NCBI GenBank assembly: GCA_030691555.1
Contig: JAUYEB010000267.1
Location: forward strand, 1 to 5,547
From: Candidatus Bathyarchaeota archaeon
GTDB taxonomy: Archaea > Thermoproteota > Bathyarchaeia > TCS64
Direction: 5' to 3'
Length of the DNA stretch: 5,547 bases
Part shown: one piece after another, positions 1 to 5,416 of the stretch
How positions within the stretch are numbered: the first letter of the stretch is position 1
How the letters are laid out: each line of letters opens with the position of its first letter
Notes under the pieces: generated by a model
Told to the model about the DNA's origin: nothing
Databases searched by the model: none
What the model saw: the letters and a program-made list of their open reading frames with translations, nothing else
Translations under genes and position numbers: made by a program

Positions 1-174
1 CAGGAATGGCAGGACGTTATCGCCACACATCCAGTCGATGAGGCCGAATCTTTCACATTAATAATCTATGAAAAGAAAGGGTCTAATTGGAAAGAGTTGC
101 CAGGATCACCAATACCCGTCAACATAAATTGGCCGATTGGACCACCCTTCATAATGGTGTGGATTAGCCCGTAG
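1..174 (+). CDS. 3' end of an unidentified gene (57 C-terminal residues)
   Basis: Frame 1 is open from the window edge to a TAG at 172-174, which is followed at once by a second in-frame TAG at 175-177. The peptide has alternating hydrophobic and polar residues (SFTLIIYEKKG, then PGSPIPVNINW) and four Trp residues. This pattern suits the last strands of a beta-sandwich or Ig-like extracellular domain, but I recognise no family. Codons are AT-rich (ATA, TTA, AAA, TCA), unlike the G/C-ending codons of nearly every other gene here, so the gene may be foreign or belong to a differently evolving region. The nearest downstream gene on the same strand encodes a surface protein, so a shared cell-surface role is possible but not shown. 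Being cut by the window edge and short, it could be a chance open frame. The tandem stops and protein-like composition argue for a real gene. Confidence 0.55.
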   Translation, partial: QEWQDVIATHPVDEAESFTLIIYEKKGSNWKELPGSPIPVNINWPIGPPFIMVWISP

Positions 175-195
175 TAGATTAAGACGAAAGAAGTG

Positions 196-233
196 CATTA
201 AAGGAGTTCTACACAAATCCGAACTCTTTAATG
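196..233 (+). terminator. Inverted repeat followed by a T-run, possible terminator
   Basis: The left arm at 196-209 (CATTAAAGGAGTTC) pairs with the right arm at 221-233 (GAACTCTTTAATG). All 13 bases of the right arm are matched, leaving one bulged G in the left arm and an 11-nt loop. The repeat begins 22 nt after the stop codon of the upstream partial gene and is followed at 243-247 by five T residues. A T-run is the usual archaeal termination signal, and the hairpin could add to termination or RNA stability. The same dyad could instead bind a dimeric regulator, but it lies about 180 bp upstream of the next TATA box, which makes direct control of that promoter less likely. Confidence 0.45.
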
Positions 234-407
234 AAGTGTTCGTTTTTCCCGCTGTATCCTTCTAACTCTAATGGCACTACGACTCTTCAAAATTATGTCG
301 TTGAGATTAAGAAACCCCATTAACGTACTGTTAACCTGGGAAAAAGATTGATTTTGATGTACCCAAAAAATGAAAACATGTATGGGTAATATGTATTTCC
401 GGTTCGC

Positions 408-422
408 AAATTATATAATAAT
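408..422 (+). promoter_or_regulatory. Archaeal TATA box of the surface-protein gene
   Basis: The stretch AAATTATATAATAAT is a near-ideal archaeal TATA element centred near 415. Archaeal transcription usually starts about 25 nt downstream, which gives a start near 440 and a leader of roughly 20 nt before the ATG at 462. No clear Shine-Dalgarno sequence lies in the last 20 nt before that ATG. GGAG at 427-430 would lie upstream of the expected transcript start. Confidence 0.7.
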
Positions 423-461
423 ACACGGAGATGAAGTTCTGAATAAGTTGGTACCCCTAAC

Positions 462-2483
462 ATGAATGGATCAAATTCACCATTAGGTCTAAAGACATTC
501 GCCGTCATCCTTCTAATCGTAATAAATATCGGCATCCAAGTCGGGGCCCCGTCATCCCCGCCGGTCTCGGGCGACGTCACCATCAGGCCGCCAAACCTCT
601 GGACCCCCGTCTCGTTGGTGGACGCCACGGAGATACCCCTCCAACACAGCGTCGACCTCAAGTACACCCTGCAGGAAGGGAGACAGTACCACGCCTTCCT
701 CGTGGGAAACTGGACGGAGACGAGTTCCCAAACCGACTATGACATATACGTCAACGGACCAGGCGGGCCCTATCGTTTCACCGAGGCCCAAGGGTTGCCT
801 GAACAAGTCTTCAACGACGGGAAGGAGCAGTTCTTCACGCCCACGGCGAGCGGGGAGTACACCTTCAACATACACAACGACGAGGGCGACAGTGGCGGCG
901 AGAACCCCGCTGTCTTCATGCTGATCGAGCACATCGACACCGACAGGGTCTACACGGCCGACCTGAAGGGCCGTACCACGGTAAGCGGAAGCTATACGAC
1001 GTACAATACATACGCCGTAGAGTTCACGACGTACTCGGGCTTCACGGTCTATGTGGATACCCCCGATGACCTGGACATCTTTGAAGTTAGGCTCTACCCT
1101 ATGGCCGGCGGGTCGGCCGGGCTCGACATCAACGGGGTGCCCACGCCGACGGGCGCCATGGTGTTGGGCAACGTGACGGGGAACTACGGCGGCTACAACA
1201 CAAACATTCTAGGCTTCAAGTGGCCCGAGTTGACCGTCAGCGGCTTCACGTACGGCGAGAAGGTGACTCTCTATGGGAACGGCGGCGGGGTGCCGACGAC
1301 CTACTTCCTCGTCCTCATCGCCGAGTACTCGAAGACCAGCGCCCTCAGCAGCGTCCCCTTCTCCATAAAGACGAGCACAGTCGAGCCTACGCTTTCTCTG
1401 AACGGCACGATGGGCGACGTCTTCACCGGGGAGACCAAGAAGGTCTCGGCGATCATCTCCTCGCCCTATGCCCTGAAGAGCGTCTGGATGAACTTCACGG
1501 TGAACGGGGACCCGGGGGAGCTGGTAGAGTATTTCAGCAAGGTTGGCCAGCTATACGAGGGCGAGATGCCCGCCTTCGCCACCAAGGACGTCGTTGACTG
1601 GAGCATCTTCGCCGTAGACGAGATGGGCAACGTCGGACGCATCGACTCCTCGTTCACTGTGAGGGCTCGGACGGAGACCTCCTGCCTCCTCTCCACGGGG
1701 AGCGTGCAGGCCGGGGAGACCGTCGAGGCGCTCGGGCACACGTCGGTGCCCGGCGCGAATGTAACGCTAGATTTCACCACCGGCAGCTTCAAGGACTCCA
1801 TCCGGGTGAAGGCGGGCGCCACCGGCAGCTACCAGTACAGCTACCTTCCGAAGCAGCCCGGGGTCTGGTCGGTCCAGGCATCGTACGACGGAAACGACGT
1901 AAGCCACCCGTCGAAGAGCCCCCCAGCCTCCTTCACGATGACGCCTCTGCCAACGACCATCAGCGTCACCTTGGACCCGCAGGTGATCAAGGTCAACCAG
2001 GAGCTTCGTTTGAGCGGGACCACGAGCCCGGCCATGGCCGGGCTGATGGTCGACGTGACCCTCGCCTCGGGGGGCAACGTGACGACAGAGACGTTGACCA
2101 CGAAGGCCGACGGCTCGTTCAGCCTCGTGACGCCGCTCGTGGAGGGTGAGTGGGACGTTGTCGCTCAGGTCAGGGGGAACTGGAAGTTCGCCTCCTCCAG
2201 CAGTGGGATAGTGAAGGCGACGGTTCTTCCATTGACGATCGTCGATCAGGCGATGATAGCCGCCGCGATGGCGGCCAGTCCTCCCTACGTCTACGTCGTG
2301 CTGCTCGCGTCTGCCATTGTCATCGCGCTCGTCGTCAGGTGGAGGGTGCCGGACATCGCGTCGAAGCTGCCGAAGCCGGTCCAGGCTCTTCTCGCACGGC
2401 TGCCGACGAGGGGGGGCGGTCGGGCGAAGAAGGCCGACAATGGTGGGAAGGGGCGCTACCGCCGCCAAGGGGAAGAAGAGTAG
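462..2483 (+). CDS. Secreted, membrane-anchored surface protein with tandem Ig-like domains
   Basis: The 673-residue product looks like an archaeal cell-surface protein. Lys11 and a hydrophobic run at about 12-27 form a signal peptide, with likely cleavage after the VGA at 27-29. Residues about 45-158 (DYDIYVNGPGG at 92-102, SGEYTFNI later) resemble a pre-peptidase C-terminal (PPC)-like beta-sandwich. Residues about 159-303 form a second beta-rich segment and about 304-402 an Ig/FN3-like one. Residues about 403-495 and 499-590 are two tandem Ig-like domains of the bacterial Ig-like type, with AGETV, GSYQYSY and EGEWDVVAQ strand patterns. One transmembrane helix spans about 608-625, followed by a 48-residue basic tail, so the bulk should face outside. 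Six N-glycosylation sequons lie in the ectodomain (N83, N237, N314, N344, N433, N539). No catalytic motif is visible, so an adhesive or structural role is inferred. The ATG at 462 is the only credible start, because TAA closes the frame at 444-446. Confidence 0.85.
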   Translation: MNGSNSPLGLKTFAVILLIVINIGIQVGAPSSPPVSGDVTIRPPNLWTPVSLVDATEIPLQHSVDLKYTLQEGRQYHAFLVGNWTETSSQTDYDIYVNGPGGPYRFTEAQGLPEQVFNDGKEQFFTPTASGEYTFNIHNDEGDSGGENPAVFMLIEHIDTDRVYTADLKGRTTVSGSYTTYNTYAVEFTTYSGFTVYVDTPDDLDIFEVRLYPMAGGSAGLDINGVPTPTGAMVLGNVTGNYGGYNTNILGFKWPELTVSGFTYGEKVTLYGNGGGVPTTYFLVLIAEYSKTSALSSVPFSIKTSTVEPTLSLNGTMGDVFTGETKKVSAIISSPYALKSVWMNFTVNGDPGELVEYFSKVGQLYEGEMPAFATKDVVDWSIFAVDEMGNVGRIDSSFTVRARTETSCLLSTGSVQAGETVEALGHTSVPGANVTLDFTTGSFKDSIRVKAGATGSYQYSYLPKQPGVWSVQASYDGNDVSHPSKSPPASFTMTPLPTTISVTLDPQVIKVNQELRLSGTTSPAMAGLMVDVTLASGGNVTTETLTTKADGSFSLVTPLVEGEWDVVAQVRGNWKFASSSSGIVKATVLPLTIVDQAMIAAAMAASPPYVYVVLLASAIVIALVVRWRVPDIASKLPKPVQALLARLPTRGGGRAKKADNGGKGRYRRQGEEE

Positions 2484-2489
2484 CTCCCT

Positions 2490-2503
2490 ACACCCTTGGG
2501 TGT
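2490..2503. repeat. Short perfect palindrome after the surface-protein gene
   Basis: ACACCCTTGGGTGT is a 14-bp palindrome with a two-base TT centre, starting 7 nt after the stop codon of the surface-protein gene. As RNA it could form a five-pair stem with a CTTG loop. No T-run follows, so it is a weak terminator candidate. It could also be an operator, as it lies about 35 bp upstream of the TATA-like box of the next gene. Confidence 0.3.
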
Positions 2504-2538
2504 CTCGACTGCTCGTGATGGATACCCCCGAGCGGATG

Positions 2539-2548
2539 GTTTGAATAT
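2539..2548 (+). promoter_or_regulatory. Possible TATA box of the 271-residue unknown gene
   Basis: GTTTGAATAT is the only AT-rich patch in the GC-rich 94-bp spacer between the surface-protein gene and the next one. It is centred near 2544, which predicts transcription from about 2569 and an 8-9 nt leader before the TTG at 2578. The element is weaker than the other TATA boxes in this window. Confidence 0.4.
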
Positions 2549-2577
2549 CCGGGCAGTGTAGATGGGCCTCGACCGAG

Positions 2578-3393
2578 TTGGAGTCGAGGGCGAGCTTTCT
2601 CCGATGGTACGTGCTAATCCGTGACATCCTGGGCGACCTCGTGCCTAACCTCAGCGACGTCGAGGTCATGGAGTACGTGTCCGACGGTGTGCTCACGGTG
2701 CCCGTCTTGGGCGTCGGAGGGGAGAAGAGGCCGATGCCCGTCCTAGAGGTCACATCAGGTGGGGAGTGGCTCACCCTCGCCATAGCGTACAGGGACGCCG
2801 AGGGTGTGAAGCACCTCAGGAACCTCCTCCACCCCAGCCAGTCGGCCGATCTCGGGCGGCTCGAGGCCGCCATGAGGGCGCTACCGGTATCGTTCGAGAC
2901 GCGGCTGCTGAAGAAGGTCTTCAGGGACAACGCCGGGTTCAACCTCACCAAGAAGTACATCGCTGCGAGGGTCGACGGCGCCGTCCTCCCCCTCCTCATG
3001 GGCGAGACCGAGACGATCCGCTCGGGAGGGAGGAGAAATGTGGACGGCAGGAGCGTCTACGAGGCCCCCGCCACGCCGGTGCTTCAGCTCGCCCACGCCA
3101 GGGTCAAGGCGAACGAGGCGGAGTTCAGGGCGGCCCTCGAGGCGCTTAGGTCAACCCTGGCGGTCCTCTCGGCGGTCAAGACCCAGAGGGAGATCATCCA
3201 CTCTCGGCTGGCCAAGCCAGTGGCTCAGGCCAACAGGTACAGGGGCTTCGTCGAGTTATTGAATAGGGCCCGTGGAGACGACTTCATCTCGTCCGAGGAG
3301 CGGAGGGCGGCGGAGAAGAGATGGAGGGAGAACCCCGGTGACAGGGAGCTGGTGGAGGAGGAACTGAGGAGGAGAATGGGGGAGGCTACTTGA
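2578..3393 (+). CDS. Hypothetical protein, unrecognised family (271 residues)
   Basis: I do not recognise the family. The product is a soluble, charged, cysteine-free protein with no signal peptide or membrane helix. Residues about 1-75 look mixed alpha/beta, with a strand-like VLTVPVLGVGG at 38-48. Residues about 76-130 look helical and are rich in Arg, Lys and Leu. Residues about 170-270 look like long amphipathic helices ending in a highly charged segment (EERRAAEKRW, then EEELRRRMG) suited to coiled-coil or protein/nucleic-acid contact. The TTG at 2578 is the only usual start codon between the in-frame TGA at 2542-2544 and a GTG at 2611. The GTG would remove 11 residues including the first hydrophobic stretch, so TTG is preferred. 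G/C-ending codon use supports real coding. The gene follows the surface-protein gene by 94 bp and its last 8 bp overlap the end of the convergent flavodoxin gene. A long open frame on the opposite strand is judged a shadow. Confidence 0.75.
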   Translation: MESRASFLRWYVLIRDILGDLVPNLSDVEVMEYVSDGVLTVPVLGVGGEKRPMPVLEVTSGGEWLTLAIAYRDAEGVKHLRNLLHPSQSADLGRLEAAMRALPVSFETRLLKKVFRDNAGFNLTKKYIAARVDGAVLPLLMGETETIRSGGRRNVDGRSVYEAPATPVLQLAHARVKANEAEFRAALEALRSTLAVLSAVKTQREIIHSRLAKPVAQANRYRGFVELLNRARGDDFISSEERRAAEKRWRENPGDRELVEEELRRRMGEAT

Positions 3394-3850
3394 GTGACTT
3401 GGCGAACTCCTTACCCCAGGCCTTGCACTCGGCGAGGGTCTCCTTCATCCTCGTCTTGATCTCGTTGTCGACCTTGACGCAGACCTTGGGGTCGACCGTG
3501 TAGCCGAGGGCGGCGACGTAGCCCTTGAGGCGCTCCTCCATGACCCAGGCGCCGTCGTATCCGTAGCTGCCGAAGACTCCGGCCTTCCTCCCCTTCATCT
3601 TCATCTTGCCGAGCTTGACGTAGCCCTCGACGTGGCTGAGGAAGTCCTTCATCTCGTTCGTGACGTCGGCGTACCGCGTCGGGCTGCCGAAGGCGACGCC
3701 GTCGTATTCGGCGAGGATGGTGAGGGGGAATGGCTCACCGATCTTCTTCACGGCGACCTCGGCCCCGGCCTCCTTCGCGCCCTCCGCGATGGCCTCTGCC
3801 ATCTTCTGGGTGTTCCCGGTCTTGCTGTCGTAGACGACTAGTACCTTCAT
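3386..3850 (-). CDS. Flavodoxin (FMN-binding electron carrier, 154 residues)
   Basis: The product is a single-domain, short-chain flavodoxin of ordinary length. Strand beta-1 (KVLVVYDS) leads into the FMN phosphate-binding loop SKTGNT at residues 9-14. The second FMN loop is GSPTRYADV at 55-63. The third is FGSYGYDGAWVMEER at about 93-107, a form also common in the flavodoxin domain of flavodiiron proteins. It should carry one or two electrons at low potential in the cytoplasm. The chosen start, ATG at 3850-3848, places beta-1 at the usual position. A GTG at 3859-3857 would add three residues (MNA) and has a weak purine-rich GAAGGG five nt upstream, so it is possible. The frame stays open further upstream but runs through the promoter and into the neighbouring gene. 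The gene is divergent from the radical SAM gene and may be its redox partner. Its stop overlaps the end of the convergent unknown gene. Confidence 0.9.
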   Translation of the reverse strand: MKVLVVYDSKTGNTQKMAEAIAEGAKEAGAEVAVKKIGEPFPLTILAEYDGVAFGSPTRYADVTNEMKDFLSHVEGYVKLGKMKMKGRKAGVFGSYGYDGAWVMEERLKGYVAALGYTVDPKVCVKVDNEIKTRMKETLAECKAWGKEFAKSLK

Positions 3851-3896
3851 GGCGTTCACTTTTTCCCTTCTCTGTTGCTTCAAATCTTCCCAACGG

Positions 3897-3906
3897 ATTA
3901 TATATA
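3897..3906. promoter_or_regulatory. Near-palindromic TATA box shared by the flavodoxin and radical SAM genes
   Basis: ATTATATATA is the only strong TATA-like element in the 82-bp spacer between the two divergent starts. Read on the plus strand it predicts transcription from about 3927, some 6 nt before the radical SAM ATG at 3933. Read on the minus strand it predicts transcription from about 3876, giving a leader of about 25 nt to the flavodoxin ATG. The TATATA core is symmetric, so TBP could be placed in either direction. Neither flank is a clear purine-rich BRE that would fix one direction. Confidence 0.6.
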
Positions 3907-3923
3907 GGTTGCCGGGTGGCTGG

Positions 3924-3929
3924 GGTGAT
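3924..3929 (+). promoter_or_regulatory. GGTGAT Shine-Dalgarno-like site of the radical SAM gene
   Basis: GGTGAT matches the complement of the archaeal 16S rRNA 3' tail and lies 3 nt before the ATG at 3933. It supports that start over an in-frame ATG at 3849. The TATA box predicts transcription from about 3927, so the site may be only partly present in the mRNA and translation may be close to leaderless. Confidence 0.45.
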
Positions 3930-3932
3930 TGT

Positions 3933-4736
3933 ATGGAGATAGGGGAGATCCGGTGCAAGGGCATCCTCGGCAGGAGCGGCATCGGCGGCATGGACTACGC
4001 CGTCAACCCCTACCTCGGCTGCGGCCACGCCTGCGCCTACTGCTACGCCCGCTTCATGAGGAGGATGGGCCACCCCGGCGAGGCATGGGGGAGCTTCGTA
4101 GACGCCAAGGTGAACGCCGTCGAGAGGCTCCGCGAGGAGGCCGCGAAGAGGCCCCGCGGTAGGGTCCTGCTCAGCAGCGTAACCGACGCCTACCAGCCCG
4201 CCGAGCGGAGGTACCGCCTCACGAGGGGGTGCCTCGAGGTGCTGCTGGAGCACGGCTTCAGGGTCGACGTCCTCACTAAGAGCGACCTCGTACTCCGTGA
4301 CCTCGACCTACTGAGACGCTTCGACGAGGTCGAGGTCGGGTTCACGGTGACTAGCCTCGACGACTCCGTTAGGAGGGCCTTCGAGCCCGGCGCCTCGCCG
4401 ATCCCTGCGCGGCTCGACGCGTTGAAGGTGCTGAGCGAGGCGGGGATACCTACCTACGCCTTCCTCGGGCCGATGCTGCCCTACCTGAGCGACGAGGGCC
4501 TCGAGGGGCTTCTCAACGTCCTCGCGGACAGGGTGGGCAGGCTGCTGGTCGACCGCCTCAATATAAAGTGTGGTAACATGCCTGACATCCGCAGAGTCAT
4601 CGGGGGCAACTACCCCGACCTGGCGCCGATGTTCGAGTCGGCCCTCAAGGCCGAGAGCCCCTACTACAAGACGCTGAGGGGGAGGGTCTCCGAGCTGTGC
4701 CGGGAGAGGTCGATACCCGTCGACATCGTCTATTGA
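3933..4736 (+). CDS. Radical SAM protein, COG1533 (SplB-like) family
   Basis: The 267-residue product carries the radical SAM cluster motif CX3CX2C as C30, C34 and C37 (CGHACAYCYARF). The flanking signature SGIGGMDYAVNPYLGC and the downstream SSVTDAYQPAE at about 81-91 are typical of COG1533, the group that includes spore photoproduct lyase relatives. The cysteines should bind a [4Fe-4S] cluster that cleaves S-adenosylmethionine to a 5'-deoxyadenosyl radical in the cytoplasm. The substrate is unknown. It is shorter than classical spore photoproduct lyase (about 340 residues) and seems to have Ser at about 81-82 where that enzyme has its hydrogen-donor Cys, so it is probably not a true photolyase; this alignment was made by eye. 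ATG 3933 is chosen because the family motif begins soon after it, and a TATA box and GGTGAT lie just upstream. An in-frame ATG at 3849 would add 28 residues translated from promoter DNA. The divergent flavodoxin could reduce its cluster. Confidence 0.88.
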   Translation: MEIGEIRCKGILGRSGIGGMDYAVNPYLGCGHACAYCYARFMRRMGHPGEAWGSFVDAKVNAVERLREEAAKRPRGRVLLSSVTDAYQPAERRYRLTRGCLEVLLEHGFRVDVLTKSDLVLRDLDLLRRFDEVEVGFTVTSLDDSVRRAFEPGASPIPARLDALKVLSEAGIPTYAFLGPMLPYLSDEGLEGLLNVLADRVGRLLVDRLNIKCGNMPDIRRVIGGNYPDLAPMFESALKAESPYYKTLRGRVSELCRERSIPVDIVY

Positions 4737-4739
4737 GAA

Positions 4740-4745
4740 TTTTTT
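4740..4745 (+). terminator. T6 run ending the radical SAM transcript
   Basis: Six T residues on the plus strand begin 4 nt after the radical SAM stop codon, within AATTTTTTAAG. Oligo-T runs are the standard archaeal terminators. The run fills most of the 7-nt gap between the two convergent genes and enters the stop codon (4746-4744) of the hydrolase gene. It reads as A residues for the opposite transcript, so it should act only on the plus strand. Confidence 0.55.
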
Positions 4746-5385
4746 AAGCGCGACCGCGGGTGCTGTCGACGAGCTCCTTAACCTTGGCCTTGGCGCCACC
4801 CATGACATCCTTGCCGTGCGTGTAGAGGAGGTAGTCGAAGTCGTAGCCGAGCAGCCTCTCTATCCCCTTCGCCGCCTGCTTTGCGTCTAGGCACCACTTC
4901 TCGGGAGGTGCGATGAGATTGCCGTCGGGGTCACTGAATATGGTGTCACCTGCGATGATGGCCTTCTGCTCCCTGAGGTAGTAACATGCGTTGCCCTCGC
5001 TGTGGCCGGGGACCCAGATGACTTCTATGCCGCCGCAGTTTGGAATGACCTGGCCGTCTTCGAGACCCTCGACCTTGACCCCGACGGCCTTCTCGATGAG
5101 CGGCGCCTCGAGCTTGTGCGCCTTGACTGGGGCGCCAGTTAGCTCCTTCAGCTTGGGGAGGTTCTTGACGTGGTCTCCGTGCTTATGGGTGACGAGGATG
5201 AGCTTCACGTCCTTCCAGGTCTTCTTCATCGACTTTAGCTCGGCGGCGATGTTCTCTACGGCCTGAGGCGTCATGCCGCCGTCGACGAGGACCGCGCCCT
5301 CGGGGCAGTCGAGGACCCAGGTCTCGAGGCTGTGGTCCCTGGCCTCGGAGTGGTCTATGGTGCGTATTCCCTTTAACTGCTGCAC
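4744..5385 (-). CDS. Metallo-beta-lactamase-fold hydrolase (glyoxalase II-like)
   Basis: The 213-residue product has the full zinc-site set of the metallo-beta-lactamase superfamily. These are THKHGDH (H67, H69, D71, H72), H128 in VPGHSEGN, D147 in AGDTIFSD, and H190 in LLYTHGKD. The early LVDGG at 33-37 and the THKHGDHVKN loop match stand-alone glyoxalase II-like hydrolases, which cleave thioesters or other esters in the cytoplasm. The exact substrate cannot be read from the sequence. The first motif is HxHxDH, not the HxExD of flavodiiron proteins, so it should bind zinc and is not a split partner of the nearby flavodoxin. The start is GTG at 5385-5383. No other usual start codon lies between it and the upstream stop of the frame, and a TATA box sits about 26 nt upstream, which implies a leaderless mRNA. 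The 3' end faces the radical SAM gene across 7 nt. Confidence 0.9.
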   Translation of the reverse strand: MQQLKGIRTIDHSEARDHSLETWVLDCPEGAVLVDGGMTPQAVENIAAELKSMKKTWKDVKLILVTHKHGDHVKNLPKLKELTGAPVKAHKLEAPLIEKAVGVKVEGLEDGQVIPNCGGIEVIWVPGHSEGNACYYLREQKAIIAGDTIFSDPDGNLIAPPEKWCLDAKQAAKGIERLLGYDFDYLLYTHGKDVMGGAKAKVKELVDSTRGRA

Positions 5386-5406
5386 GGTATGGTTGTGGGC
5401 GTGTGG

Positions 5407-5416
5407 GTATATTTTA
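5407..5416 (-). promoter_or_regulatory. TATA box of the hydrolase gene, overlapping the upstream stop codon
   Basis: On the minus strand this reads TAAAATATAC, an archaeal TATA element centred near 5411. The GTG start at 5385 lies about 26 nt downstream, exactly where transcription should begin, so the mRNA is probably leaderless. The first three bases, TAA at 5416-5414, are also the stop codon of the upstream minus-strand gene. Confidence 0.6.

Larger units (their letters stand above)
175..461. other. AT-rich intergenic region
   Basis: This 287-bp spacer is about 35-40% G+C, against about 65-70% in the coding DNA after position 540. It contains an inverted repeat followed by a T-run just after the upstream gene, and a strong TATA box at its right end. 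Between these (about 250-405) I see no convincing gene. There are only short AT-rich words, such as two copies of ATGTAT at 378-383 and 391-396, which could be operator half-sites but are too short to call. Confidence 0.6.

Noticed and set aside
271..351. Small plus-strand open frame of 26 codons starting at ATG 271
   Set aside because: There is no ribosome binding site or TATA box at a suitable distance. A frame this short is expected by chance in such a spacer.
320..667. Minus-strand open frame of 115 codons crossing the surface-protein promoter
   Set aside because: It covers the TATA box and signal peptide of the plus-strand gene, has no promoter of its own, and its composition changes with the underlying G+C step.
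1767..2999. Open frame of 410 codons on the minus strand
   Set aside because: It lies antisense to the surface-protein gene and the 271-residue gene, both of which have better coding character. The translation is Arg/Pro/Ser-rich, as expected for a shadow frame in GC-rich DNA.
3849..3932. Radical SAM start at ATG 3849 rather than 3933
   Set aside because: The extra 28 residues would be encoded by the intergenic region including the TATA box. The family signature begins soon after ATG 3933, which also has GGTGAT upstream.
3851..3991. N-terminal extension of the flavodoxin up to an ATG at 3991
   Set aside because: The added residues come from the divergent promoter and the antisense of the radical SAM gene. 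The flavodoxin fold begins at the internal ATG at 3850.
4308..4808. Minus-strand open frame of 166 codons, plus similar frames at 3735-4253 and 552-932
   Set aside because: Each lies antisense to a clearly identified gene, has no family motif, and shows the Arg/Pro-rich composition of shadow frames.
3386..5385. Split flavodiiron protein made of the separate flavodoxin and metallo-beta-lactamase genes
   Set aside because: The hydrolase has HxHxDH zinc ligands instead of the HxExD-type diiron site. The two genes are also separated by the radical SAM gene and have separate promoters.
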